Source of the DNA: Diplodia intermedia
Taxonomy: Eukaryota > Ascomycota > Dothideomycetes > Botryosphaeriales > Botryosphaeriaceae
Direction of reading: 5' to 3'
Assembly: GCA_021495925.1 (NCBI GenBank)
Contig: JAKEKT010000024.1
Coordinates: 310,001-374,000 of the forward strand
Length of the DNA: 64,000 nucleotides
Part shown: positions 41,829 through 51,714 of the stretch, in pieces
Numbering within the stretch: the first letter of the stretch is position 1
How the letters are laid out: each line of letters starts with the position of its first letter
The notes under the pieces: generated by a model
Told to the model about the DNA's origin: nothing
The model's database searches: none
What the model saw: the letters and a program-made list of their open reading frames with translations, nothing else
Position numbers and translations under genes: made by a program

Positions 41829-43403
41829 GAGTTCCAAGGCTGGGCAAGCACTGCCGGAGAATGTTTCCGGTGATGAGGTGGCTGCGCAATGGTGGAGCCA
41901 AAATGGAGGGTGAGGGGTTGTGGCTGCCAAGACTGGAGGATCTGGTGGCGTTGATCGACCAGGCAGGCACGCAGGGCCCGGCTCGTTTCACGGCAGGTGC
42001 AGCTGCACCTCTCTCTACACCATCGCATCGCATCTCGTCCTCTCGCCGTTCACCAGTCCTTGGCCTGCTCGCCCTATTCGCATCTCGAATCTCGGCCATT
42101 GCCTCGGCAAGCTTGCAATTGGCTCCCTTGCCTCCCTACCTATTTGCCGTTCACCGCTGTAGCCTGCCACAGACGCATCTTCTCATGCTGACCTGGAGTC
42201 TCGGATCTCGGAACATCGAGACTATTCCCTCGGTATATCCGAGATGCGGCGCGGCCCCGTGCTGCGGGCTCGACTTACCTAGTAGCCAAGGCGCAGTCGG
42301 TCTCTCCTACGTTGTCACCCCGATCTCCTCGGAGTCTTGTTCTCATCGGAGCCTCCCGAGATGCCTCACACGCCGGGGATTCCACCGCGGAGGCTGAGCC
42401 AATTGGCGTCCTGCAGTCCATCTAGAATAACGGCATCCCAAGCACCAGGACTCCATGCACATGGTTAGCACGCGTGATTCTTCTACGCTGCCTCTGGAAG
42501 CCTGCAAACTGAGGAATCAAGGATCATTTGGCCTGGCCCGATGACCGTGGTCTCCAAGGCTATGTAGCCCAGGGTGGTCGGAGGCCGATGCTCGAGACCT
42601 GGATGCTTCGCCTACGATTGCCTCCAGAGCTGCCTCTACTCTAGGATAGCTGCCGCTAGTCACGCTCCGGTATAGCCTCCCGGCGCTTCTTCTTGACCTA
42701 TAGACAAACTTTTCTGTGACATCATTCCTCTGGCTGTCTACGCTGTGGCGTATCAGAAGGCAGACACCCTTGCGCTCCCCAATGGCTGACTGCCTCTTTG
42801 GGAGATTCTCCCGCTGTCAACTATCGTTTCCATTAGTGCCCGCGCTCCCCAAGCCAGAATGAGTCACTAGCGCACCTACGTGGTGCTAAGCAGATGGTCG
42901 TCTACAGTTGTTGTCCGCAAACGGAAATGCATGTCTGCATGCGGCGATGAATTCTCCCTCCCTTCCCCACATCCAACCATCTCAGCACCATGGGCACAAC
43001 ATGACAGTAAACCGTGCACTATTGCACAACCGGCTCTGCGGGCCTGTTCCTGTTACCCACAGCCTTGGGCCAGTTCCAAGCCGCATCTGGGCCCGCAGAC
43101 CCTGGCCCTGGCAGCATTCCATCGAAGGCGTTCGCCGCGCCGTTACTGCGAAACTACTGAGTTGGAGGCCTGGATCCTTGGAATTCTATGAGTGTCAACG
43201 CTTCGTTCCAAATGTATAAGATGGCCAGTTGGTCCTCCGGAAAATAATCATCCAGCTCACCATCACTCCTCCACTCTACTACTCTACCACACTCCACTCC
43301 ACTCTACAGTACAATCAGCAACCAGCCACCAGCAACCAACAACCACCAATCAACAATCGACAATCGACAATCGATAATCAGCAATCAGCAACCAGCAATC
43401 ATC
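41829..43403. promoter_or_regulatory. Divergent promoter region between P450 and aspartic protease
   Basis: 1.57 kb between opposite start codons. No coding sequence is supported although open frames up to 178 aa exist. A TATAAG at 43215-43220 precedes a 180-nt leader made of two low-complexity blocks (separate entry). Confidence 0.45.
43270..43403 (+). repeat. Low-complexity repeats in the leader of the aspartic protease gene
   Basis: Block 1 (about 43270-43311) is a degenerate CCACTCTAC repeat. Block 2 (about 43314-43403) is a degenerate CAAYCARC/CAATCGA repeat, with CAATCGA in three successive copies, ending directly at the ATG. The block is almost free of G, a composition known to keep leaders unstructured. 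Function is inferred. Confidence 0.65.
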
Positions 43404-44840
43404 ATGCACACCTCCACCGCCCTCATCGCAGCCCTGGCTGCTATCTGGTTCCCTCAAGCTGAGGCTAACCCCATTGAGGCCCGCCAGAACGTCGGCTTCT
43501 CCCTCCAGCAGCAGCCGTATGGCAAGCGCCTTGTGAACGGTCCCATTGCCCTCGGAAACCTGTACAAGAAGGTGGAGAGGGACATGCCCGAAGAGGTCTC
43601 CGCTGCCTTTGCTGTTGCAACCGAGTCGCAAGCTCCCGACATGGTCAACAAGATCAAGAGAGCTGTGAGCACCACCTCGGCCGCCGCCGCCGCCGCCACA
43701 GCGGCGGGCAAGCCTAAGCCGTCGTCCTCCACTTCTACCAGCTCCATCAAGACCACCTCCACTTCCAGCACCACCTCCAGCTCCATCAAGACCACGAGCA
43801 CTTCGAGCTCCACCTCCTCCAAGACTTCGTCGACCTCCACGAAGCAATCTGGATCCGCAGCTGCGACTCCTGTCAACGAGTTCGACACTGCCTACATGAT
43901 CCCCATCAAGGTCGGCGGCACCACCGTCTACGTTGATCTTGACACCGGCTCCTCTGACCTCTGGGTCCTGTCCAACCTGCAGCCTAGCAGCCAGACCTCG
44001 GGCCACAACGTCTACAAGCCCGCCTCGTCGAACCTGAAGCAGGGCTACTCCTGGAACGTCACCTACCTCGACGGCAGCACTGCCGGCGGGCTCGTCTACA
44101 ACGACACCGTCGGCCTGGGCAACATGAACTTCCCGGGACAGGCGGTCGAGGCGGCCTCGTCGGCCTCTGATGCATTCATTGAGGCGGCTTACGACGGCAT
44201 GCTTGGCCTGGCTTTCGACCCTCTCAACACCGTCAAGCCTGTCCAGCAGAAGACCCTCTTCAACAGCATCAAGAGCCAGCTTCCCTCTCCTCTCTTCACC
44301 TCCTTCCTCAAGCACAACGCCCCGGGCTCGTTTGACTTTGGGTATATCGACAGCAGCAAGTACACTGGCTCCATCACTTACGCCAACGTCGACACCTCCA
44401 ACGGCTGGTGGCAGTTCAACGCCGGCGGCTACAGCATCGGCTCCGGCGCCGCCGTCTCCACGACCTTCGCCGCGGTTGTCGACACTGGCACTACTCTCAT
44501 GGTCCTTCCCGGCACCATCGTCAACGCTTACTACGCCAAGGTCGCCGGCTCTTCCTACTGGAGCGACTACGGCGCGTGGGTCTACCCTTGCTCCGCCACC
44601 CTGCCCAACCTCAACCTGATCGTCAACAACGTCGCCCAGACCATCCCCGGCAGCCTGATGACCTACGGCCCCATTGACTACAACGGCAACTGCTACGGCG
44701 GCCTCCAGTCCAGCGACAACATCGGCGTCGCCATCCTCGGCACGATCTTCATCAAGTCTCAGTTCGTCGTCTACGACCAGAGCACCACCCCTCCCCGCGT
44801 CGGCTTCGCCAAGCAGAAGGGCCTCAGCTACACTTCCTAG
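43404..44840 (+). CDS. Secreted pepsin-like aspartic protease (A1 family) with Ser/Thr-rich spacer
   Basis: A single exon of 478 aa. The signal peptide MHTSTALIAALAAIWFPQAEA is followed by a basic propeptide ending near KIKR (83-86). An unusual low-complexity spacer of Ser, Thr and Lys (about 88-150, with SSIKTTSTSS-like repeats) precedes the catalytic domain. The two active sites are DTGSSDLW (Asp180) and DTGTTLMVLP (Asp360). The flap Tyr lies in TYLDGSTAGG. The fold ends with AILGTIFIKSQFVVYDQ and VGFAKQKG. The layout is that of secreted fungal endopeptidases of the aspergillopepsin group, apart from the spacer between propeptide and mature enzyme. Predicted extracellular and acid-active. 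Confidence 0.93.
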   Translation: MHTSTALIAALAAIWFPQAEANPIEARQNVGFSLQQQPYGKRLVNGPIALGNLYKKVERDMPEEVSAAFAVATESQAPDMVNKIKRAVSTTSAAAAAATAAGKPKPSSSTSTSSIKTTSTSSTTSSSIKTTSTSSSTSSKTSSTSTKQSGSAAATPVNEFDTAYMIPIKVGGTTVYVDLDTGSSDLWVLSNLQPSSQTSGHNVYKPASSNLKQGYSWNVTYLDGSTAGGLVYNDTVGLGNMNFPGQAVEAASSASDAFIEAAYDGMLGLAFDPLNTVKPVQQKTLFNSIKSQLPSPLFTSFLKHNAPGSFDFGYIDSSKYTGSITYANVDTSNGWWQFNAGGYSIGSGAAVSTTFAAVVDTGTTLMVLPGTIVNAYYAKVAGSSYWSDYGAWVYPCSATLPNLNLIVNNVAQTIPGSLMTYGPIDYNGNCYGGLQSSDNIGVAILGTIFIKSQFVVYDQSTTPPRVGFAKQKGLSYTS

Positions 44841-46404
44841 TTTCGTCTCGCTTGATTAGAGTTTTTCCTTTGTCTCTTGGAGCGCAAGTACTGTACTATC
44901 AACGGCTAAATATCACACAATTTCCTTTCTATCATTGTATACCCCCAAATGGTGGACGGACGATCCTTTTGTGATAAGTAATGCTTTGCAAGTTATTTGT
45001 TTTGGATTGGCATTTATTCGGAGTAGCACTGAGTTTGACTTGCATTGTAAGATACGATTAGAAGCTTCGTAGATCATAGATCAGTTCAATGAACATTCTA
45101 CTACATGCACTTGTTCCGATTTACTTGATTGATTAACAGATTTCTAACAACTTTTTCTCTCCATTTCAATGCGCTCAAAGGAATGGAAATTACATAACCC
45201 AAATCACTTGCGACTTAACTTGGAACCCCAAGCTGCGCTAATAGCTATTTCAGTAACTAAGCGTTGCAAACCCTTCCTTCACAACTTGTCAATAACGTTA
45301 CCTACCGAGGAGGGGATCGCATCAGGGCTGCCAGTGACATGGTTGCGAAACCCCTTCCAGCTGCTTAGTTCGCCGGAGATGGTATAGCGCAATGCGGAGC
45401 GTCCACACCTGGCATAGAATGGCCCGCTCCAGGGGCAAACGATGACAAGGACGCCCAAAGCTACGGAAACTCCCCAAATATTTCTTCGGCGTTCGCCGCA
45501 AAAACCACTAACGGACCTTTTCGCCCGGAGCTCAGGTCCGCCGCCGCTCCTCCACCACCGTGACGAGGTGGGGGAAGATGAATTGTGCCGAGTCGGCGTT
45601 TGCGAAAAAGCTTCAGATGTCACACATCGAGATCCCGCTCCCGCGCAGGAATAGAATAGAAAAAAGGAATTCCCTCACATTCATATGAAGAGGTTGGGGG
45701 GTTGCCCGCATTGGGATTTCCCGAGGCGCTGGGATCATCCACCCGCTTTCCACTCGATGAACATTGCCGTTCTTGAGTTTTCCCAATAACATCATTGGTC
45801 TTGCTAAACACCGAGCCAGATATATCGTTCAATTTCCGTCGCCAGGCCTGGGGAACGGGACGCATATGTCGCGCATACGGAAAAAAAGGCTGCTCGCTCC
45901 TTGAGAGTTGTTGGAACTCATGAAAACGACTTCGCGATTGGGTAGAAAGGCATTGAAAGCGGCGATTGCTGTTTTCGGGAGCTGCGTTCTTTTCGTAGTG
46001 GTGGAAAGTTGACGGTGGGAAAGCCATGGGAGAGGGTAGGTGGAATTGAGTCCGCCACGGAGGCTCATCCGTCGGCCATAAAGGGCGTTGAAATATGATA
46101 TGTACAAGCCAAAAGTTCCCGCCGAAGCAGAAAGCAATAGTCAGACCCGACCCGATGCCACGGATCTGGGCGAAAAGTATATGCATGAAAAAAGTTGACG
46201 GTGACACAAGGGAGAAGAAAAGAAAAAAAACGGCCTGCCGCACGCCAACGGCGAAATCCCGCATTCCTCTCCTCCCTTATTCTCCAACCGTCCAAGCTTT
46301 ATTTTCTCCACCGAACCCCACCCCCGCCGCACGCGAAAGAACAGCCTTTTACGGCTTTCCCGCTTCGGCACCCTCCTCGTTACACTTCCAACGGTCTTAC
46401 AACC
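44841..46404. other. Convergent intergenic between protease and pectate lyase
   Basis: 1.56 kb. The first 450 bp are AT-rich and look like a 3' flank. A 214-residue minus-strand frame (45620-46264) shows no domain, and its composition is not protein-like. No gene is supported. Confidence 0.45.
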
Positions 46405-47998
46405 TCAAACCTGGCCCGCATTCTTCCTGACATACGCCTCCACGGCGGCGGCATCGGCGCCAAACGCGTCCACCGGCACATCCTGCGCGGCCAAGCCGTC
46501 GCAGCCCGTCACGAAGCCGCCCTCGACGAACTCGCCGTCGTCGTCCTCCCGCAGACTGTAGGCCCACGTGTTCTCGGCGTTACGCGCCAGGTCGACGGGG
46601 GCGCCATTGAAGGTGCTCTTGATCCTCAGGCCGTCCAGGGTGGAGGAGGAGTTGGCGCCGTTGTCGGCGGGCGAGCAGAGCGTCGCGGGCAGCTGCGGGG
46701 TGGACAGGTCGGAGAAGGAGAAGATGCGGGACGAGTCGTCGGCGTGGGCGCCGGACTGGACGAAGGCGTTGGCGGCGACGAGGACGGTCGAGGCGTTGTA
46801 GACGCCGAGGTTGTACTGGAAGTCGGGCTTGTACGCCGTCGTCGAGTTTGCTGCGGCGGCGGCGGACTTGGCCGTGGTGTTGGAGAAGGACGACGACACG
46901 CTATCGTCGTCGAAGAGCGGCGCCTGCTCGGCGTAGTTCTCGAACAGGTTGGCGACGATGTAGAAGGTGCCGAAGCGCATGAGCGGGTTGCGGCTCATGC
47001 TGTTGCTGAAGTGGTTGGCGAAGACGGTGAAGCGCATCTTGCCCAGGTCGCGCGAGCCTTCCTTCTCGCCGCCGCCCCACAGCAGCGACTTGTGGTGGTT
47101 GGCGACGACGTTGTGCGAGAAGGTCACGCTGTCGGTGCCGTCCTCGGCATCGAACAGGCCGTCGTACCGGTCCACCTTCCACCCCCACAGGAAGTCGTCC
47201 GGGGCGACGGCCGTCGGCCCGTCCTCGAAGACGTTGCCGTCGAACCACACCGTGTTCGACGACACCATGGACACGGCGTCGTAGCGGGCGTTCCAGCTGC
47301 TCGGGTACGTCTCGGGCGACGGGAAGCAGTCGCGCGGCGACGAGATGCGGATGTTGCGCATGATGATGTTGGAGCGCGTGTTGAAGTTGAGGTTGACGCC
47401 GTGCAGGTAGGCCGACGAGTCCCAGCCGATCAGCGTGAGGTTGCCGGCCGCGTCGATGGACTCCCACGACTTCTGCACGTTTTGCACCTGGCTGCGCCAG
47501 CCCTGAGCAAGAAGTCAATTACACGGGCGGGGCAAGAAAGGTGGGTGCTCTACTGACGTTCTGGCGCGTGATCAGGTCGAGCAACTCGGTAGCGTTCTGG
47601 CCCTCGAACTGAGTACCGGCGTCGGCGGCGTCCTGGATCAGGCCGGTGTAGGTCTCGTTCATGCCCTGGATGTAGAGGGTGAAGTTGAAGTCGGGGTTGT
47701 TGCTGCTGTCAATGTAGAACTGGCAGCCGCCGGTCGTGGTCTCGTTGATCTCGCTGCCCTTGATCTCGCCCTTGACGTAGACGGTGCGCGGGGATTCCAT
47801 TTTCAGGACGGTGCGCAGGTCGGGCATGTTGTCGACCACGTACGTGTTGTTCGCCGTGGGCGTGCCGCCACCAGTGGCGGCCGCGCCGAAGCCGAAAGGC
47901 TTGCGGTCGGGGAGATCAGGCGCCGGGCCATTGTAGGGCTGCAAAGCGTAGGAAAGAGAGGAAAAGGCCGCGAGGGCGAGGGAAAGACTGGACACCAT
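46405..47998 (-). CDS. Secreted PL1-family pectate lyase-like protein
   Basis: Exons 47998-47558 and 47502-46405 (minus) join in phase 0 to 512 aa. The signal peptide is MVSSLSLALAAFSSLSYALQ. Parallel beta-helix signatures of polysaccharide lyase family 1: VYVKGEIKG, LTLIGWDSSAYLHG, NIIMRNIRISSPRDCF, WNARYDAVSMVSSNTVWFDGN, DSVTFSHNVVANHHKSLLWG, and SMSRNPLMRFG with the expected catalytic-type Arg. The protein is longer than classic pectate lyases (about 320-350 aa) because of inserts around GQNATELLDLITRQN and an extended C-terminal region with several N-glycosylation sites. Likely role is cleavage of pectate in plant walls. TATAAA lies at 48096-48091, about 95 nt upstream. Confidence 0.82.
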
Positions 47999-48862
47999 GG
48001 CTGCGGCGTGGTGGTGCAAAAGAGCGAGAGACAAGAAAGTAGTGGCCGGCAAACGGAGGGTCGCGCCGGGTGACGGGCCACTCAGGCCTGTTTATATGAA
48101 TGCATGAGTCCGACAGGAGAAAGATGGAAACGCGGGTGGAGATTCAGGCGACCGGGGTAATCAATCTGCGGAGCGGACGCAGGCGAGCAGGCGATCATCA
48201 CCCGCTCTCCAGAATTCATCAAAGCCCGGAGAAACTGCTGGGTGCCTGCATCCGGCGCCGGGCCTTCCTATCTTGACTGCGGCCGACGAGCCTCATTGCC
48301 GGCAGGTGAGCAGGCGAGGTGTGGTGCTGGATGGAGCTGATTGAGCGGTGGTGTTGAGGAGAGCGAGAGATCGGCAGGGAAACGTGTGTTTCATCCTCGT
48401 TTTTCCGTCCACTGCCGCCCTTCTCCACTAAGTACTCTCGCTTCGCACAACCGCTCAGCCCAATCCTACTCTGCCGACGCCTTAGCCGCACAGAGCTAAA
48501 ACTCCAGCCACAGCACCCTGCTGCTTATCTGCACCTCATTTGTTTCTTGATCTCAGGCCTTCCACCTCTCTTCGCCATCCAACACGCAGATACAAGCCAG
48601 CCACTGATCTCTCGAAGAACACAATCAGATGCAAGATCCGCCGGCTCCGTCAAGACATTGCGCAAAACCTTGGTGAAGAGAGCAGTTTCTCGCTAGTCTT
48701 CGTTGCGCGTCAACGCCATCTGAGCGCCACATCCACATTTCCCGCTCATGCTCACTCACACTATAGTGCTAGGCTCAAACTTTTCCAGTTGTCCAGGCAA
48801 AGCAAAGGTCCATTACTATATAAACAGTCCAGCCCGCGTTTTCCTTCGTCGCCACTAGCTCG
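47999..48862. promoter_or_regulatory. Divergent promoter between pectate lyase and a small hypothetical gene
   Basis: 864 bp. On the minus strand TATAAA (48096-48091) serves the lyase. On the plus strand TATATAAA (48817-48824) lies 39 bp before the ATG at 48863. A long plus-strand frame from 48540 crosses this TATA box and is probably accidental upstream of it. Confidence 0.5.
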
Positions 48863-49400
48863 ATGGCAGGGCACCCTCCTACTTCTGATTCGCTCCGCTT
48901 GTTCATTCAGGCGGCTCTTGAGGGCAGGTGTGGACCCAGGTATGGCCTACGATTCTAATCACTGGCTTCGCAAACCTTCTAGAAGGCGGACCCTTCGATT
49001 TCCATCAACGGCCTTGAGCGGGACTTCATCGCCGGCACGAAGGGATATTCTACTCCAAAAATGGCAAGTACATACAAGAAGCGATGAGGCTGAGCATCCA
49101 TCTCCCGAGGAAAGGGATGGAAACGCTCCAGAACCCCACACCGGGGTTCTGGCAGACGAGGCGGAGCAAAGCGCTAGAAACCTCTTTGACATTTCTAGCG
49201 TCTTTGACGGTCCCAAGAAAGTACCAGACACCAGCGCCAGAGACACCCAAAGACCTGGTCTTACGGCCCAAAATACTGGACTCCGTACCACTTCTACAGC
49301 GTCGTCCTTTTCCAAGAACGTCGTTTCGCTCGTGCGAACCCCGCATCTACGCATCGCGGACATTTTCCCATCCTCGTCCCTGTCTTTGCGGCTATTATAA
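48863..49400 (+). CDS. Small hypothetical protein (low confidence)
   Basis: Exons 48863-48939 and 48983-49400 give 164 aa, starting MAGHPPTSDSLRLFIQAALE. The start follows a good TATA box by 39 bp. The proposed 43-nt intron has a GTATGG donor, a TTCTAATC branch-like site and a cttctag acceptor. The C-terminal part is hydrophilic and Ser/Thr-rich (SARNLFDISSVFDGPKKVP...) with no known domain. Alternatively the frame could be unspliced from 48540 (286 aa), or the locus could be non-coding; an open minus-strand frame overlaps. Its position opposite the pectate lyase suggests nothing specific. Confidence 0.35.
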
Positions 49401-50228
49401 GCCCCCTTGGCCCTCGACGTAGGGCATGATAGGCGTCTGCTAAACAAACATTTCGCCGCTAATGCCTGGACTAGCTAGTGACTGGGGATGCCACGATGCA
49501 CACACCACTACAATGGTTTCGATGCGAATTGGAGGCAGGCCTTCTACGATATTCTTTCCATTGACGATAGACGTATATCTTCGGGATAGAAGACAGTGTC
49601 TAACGAGCTTCCTTTAGCCGTTCGCTTTGTAGCAGAGGGTTTGGCTCATTTCATGATCCAATCAAAAAAAAAAAAATTGCAGTGACGCGGCAATGCAATA
49701 GAGCGTCAGGGTGACCTTGTGAAATGTCATAGCGGTTCGACTGCGCCTGGTAATTTCCAATGCATTAATGTATAGTGAGACTATCAAGAGACCAGATCAA
49801 ATTAGTCAACTTTTTGGTCACCTGGCAACACGCCGGTCATTTCGTAGACCTAGTAGGCATGAAGCAGCACCAGCTCCTATGGAAAGCGTACTTTGAACAG
49901 GACGCGAAATTCCCCGCAACTCTGCTCTACCCGTATGCTCAGACCGGCATCTACCGGGATGGCGGAAACCGCGCCGCAATCAGATTCGGTCGCGGCGTCC
50001 GTCCTTAATGAGACAAAAAGGAAAAAGAAGCGGGCGTCGACAAGCGAAACCAAGCCGAGTCTTGAGCCATCCTACTGTATATCCGCGAGGTGGTGTGCTA
50101 GCTTGCCAGGCGTCGATTTGAGGTAGGCTTGGCACGTGCTGTCCATGATGGCCTCCCCGGTCTCGTGGCGGTTGTAGCGCCTCTCGAGCGCAAGCGTCCA
50201 GTTGTCGATGTCGAGAACAGCGTGTGCA
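49401..50228. other. Intergenic, nothing recognised
   Basis: 828 bp between convergent genes, with a 13-nt A run at 49664-49676. No coding or RNA feature is supported. Confidence 0.45.
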
Positions 50229-50999
50229 TCAATCCTCGCACATGACCGAATCCCCCGTCGCTCGCTCCCCCTCCGCCTGATCAACAGCCATATCCTCACC
50301 CGCATCCCCATCCACCCCGGCCCGCGACATACCCTCCTCCCTCGCCCGCCGCTGCGCCCTCACCTCCGCGATCCACCGCCGTAGGGCCGACTTGCTCAGC
50401 CCCTGGTTATGAAGGAGCCCGCCCTCCGCCTCCCTCTTCTTCTTCTTGGTCACGCCCGCCGCGGCCGTCGTCTTCTTGTGCTTCGTCGCCCCCTTCTCTA
50501 TCGACCTCATCACGCACCCCTCTGCACAACCTCGCCGTTGCGGCTTCCCTTCCTTTCCATCCTTTCGATGCTTGGCGGCCTTGGCTCTGTTGGCTTGGGG
50601 TCTCGTCTTGGAGCGGAGAGTGGGGGGGCAGGTCGATGGGGGCAATGAGGACAGTGAGGGTATCGGGGGCAACATGGACTGTGAGCGGGGCCGGAGCTGG
50701 GGTGGCGGAGGGGTGATGGGGTGGACAGCGCTTTGGGTGAGGCTGTTGTTGTTGTTGATGATGTTGTTGCCGTTGTTGTTGTCGTTGTTGCCATTGTCGA
50801 TGCTGAGGGAGCGCGAGAGTTGGGCGGAAAGGTCGGAGAGGTTGTAAGAGTGAGGCGACCATGGCGGTGGTGAGCGGTCGAGGCTCAAGTCGTTGAAGCT
50901 GTCCTCGAGCGTGGAGAAGTGAGCGGAGGAGGCCGCGTCTGCAGGCCGCCAGGCCGCGGACGCGTTGGTAGTGGTGTTGGCGTTGCGAAGGGTCGACAT
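50229..50999 (-). CDS. Disordered hypothetical protein with Asn-rich tract
   Basis: A single exon of 256 aa. The N-terminal half is Ser/Asn/Pro-rich with a poly-Asn stretch (DNGNNDNNNGNN...) encoded by an AAC/AAT microsatellite at about 50740-50795. A basic middle follows (KAAKHRKDGKEGKPQRR, KKKKREAEGG). Near residue 205 a conserved-looking helix LSKSALRRWIAEVRAQRRAR precedes an acidic tail. The basic patches suggest nuclear localisation. I do not recognise the family; the helix is the best handle for a search. Confidence 0.5.
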   Translation of the reverse strand: MSTLRNANTTTNASAAWRPADAASSAHFSTLEDSFNDLSLDRSPPPWSPHSYNLSDLSAQLSRSLSIDNGNNDNNNGNNIINNNNSLTQSAVHPITPPPPQLRPRSQSMLPPIPSLSSLPPSTCPPTLRSKTRPQANRAKAAKHRKDGKEGKPQRRGCAEGCVMRSIEKGATKHKKTTAAAGVTKKKKREAEGGLLHNQGLSKSALRRWIAEVRAQRRAREEGMSRAGVDGDAGEDMAVDQAEGERATGDSVMCED

Positions 51000-51714
51000 C
51001 TTTGTTGGTGCAAAGTGGCGGAATGGCGGTTTGTGTGGGGTGGTTGTATTTGGTTCGAAGTGTGTGCCGTTGTGCAGTCAAAACTGCACCTGCAGGCGAA
51101 CCACGGCACCGGCAATACTACGTCACCGCAGAACCACAGAATCACCCTTTTAAAATTGAAAGTATCAGATGGCGGAATAGATAATATCTTGTTCTGGGAT
51201 TCATACCTTAGACAGGAAGTGCAAGCCCGGGATATTGCTAATTTATAAAGAACTGTTACTCTACACGCTCCGCTCGGTGAATTTTGGGGATAGAAGAGCT
51301 CGCTGCTTACTGTCTTACATAATCCCATCGGGAGATGCTAAACCCCTCACCCCAAACTTTCTTGATCCGTCATTGGGTGAGAGAGGAGTTTCAGAGACCT
51401 CTGAGCTTCACAGTGCCAAGCAACACACACAAAATCATCATCACATACAGCGCATAGACTCGTGGTTAACATTATAATACAGTATTGATTTTTTTTCTAC
51501 GTTTTCTGTTGTCTTTATCTGATACCCATTCCCGTGTCGCCTCTCCCATTTCGAGAGGCGAAAATCTTCAACTATTGCTCGGCATTAGTGTAAGGAGAAA
51601 AGTTTGCAAAGGCCTGTTGAAAAGCAAATGACAAGAATGACCAGAACAAGAAGCAATTGTGCACCTAAGCTTCCAGCAAGTCAGAGTATCCTCTACTCGT
51701 ACCCAGCGATATCA
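51000..51714. other. Intergenic, promoter and terminator region
   Basis: 715 bp between two leftward genes. It is AT-rich around 51460-51520. No feature is recognised. Confidence 0.45.

Noticed and set aside
41861..42397. 178-residue open frame upstream of the P450
   Set aside because: Overlaps the P450 leader on the other strand and has no domain; treated as part of the divergent promoter.
43350..44315. 321-residue minus-strand open frame
   Set aside because: Antisense to the aspartic protease; Gly/Ser/Arg runs are the mirror of the Ser/Thr spacer and GC bias.
45620..46264. 214-residue minus-strand open frame with a hydrophobic patch
   Set aside because: No ordered domain, no splice or promoter support; probably chance. 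A transcript would change this.
46195..47556. 453-residue plus-strand open frame
   Set aside because: Antisense shadow of the pectate lyase exon 2; no motif, simple composition.
49664..49676. 13-nt A run as a poly(A) tail of a retrocopy
   Set aside because: Upstream sequence is not recognisable as a processed gene copy.
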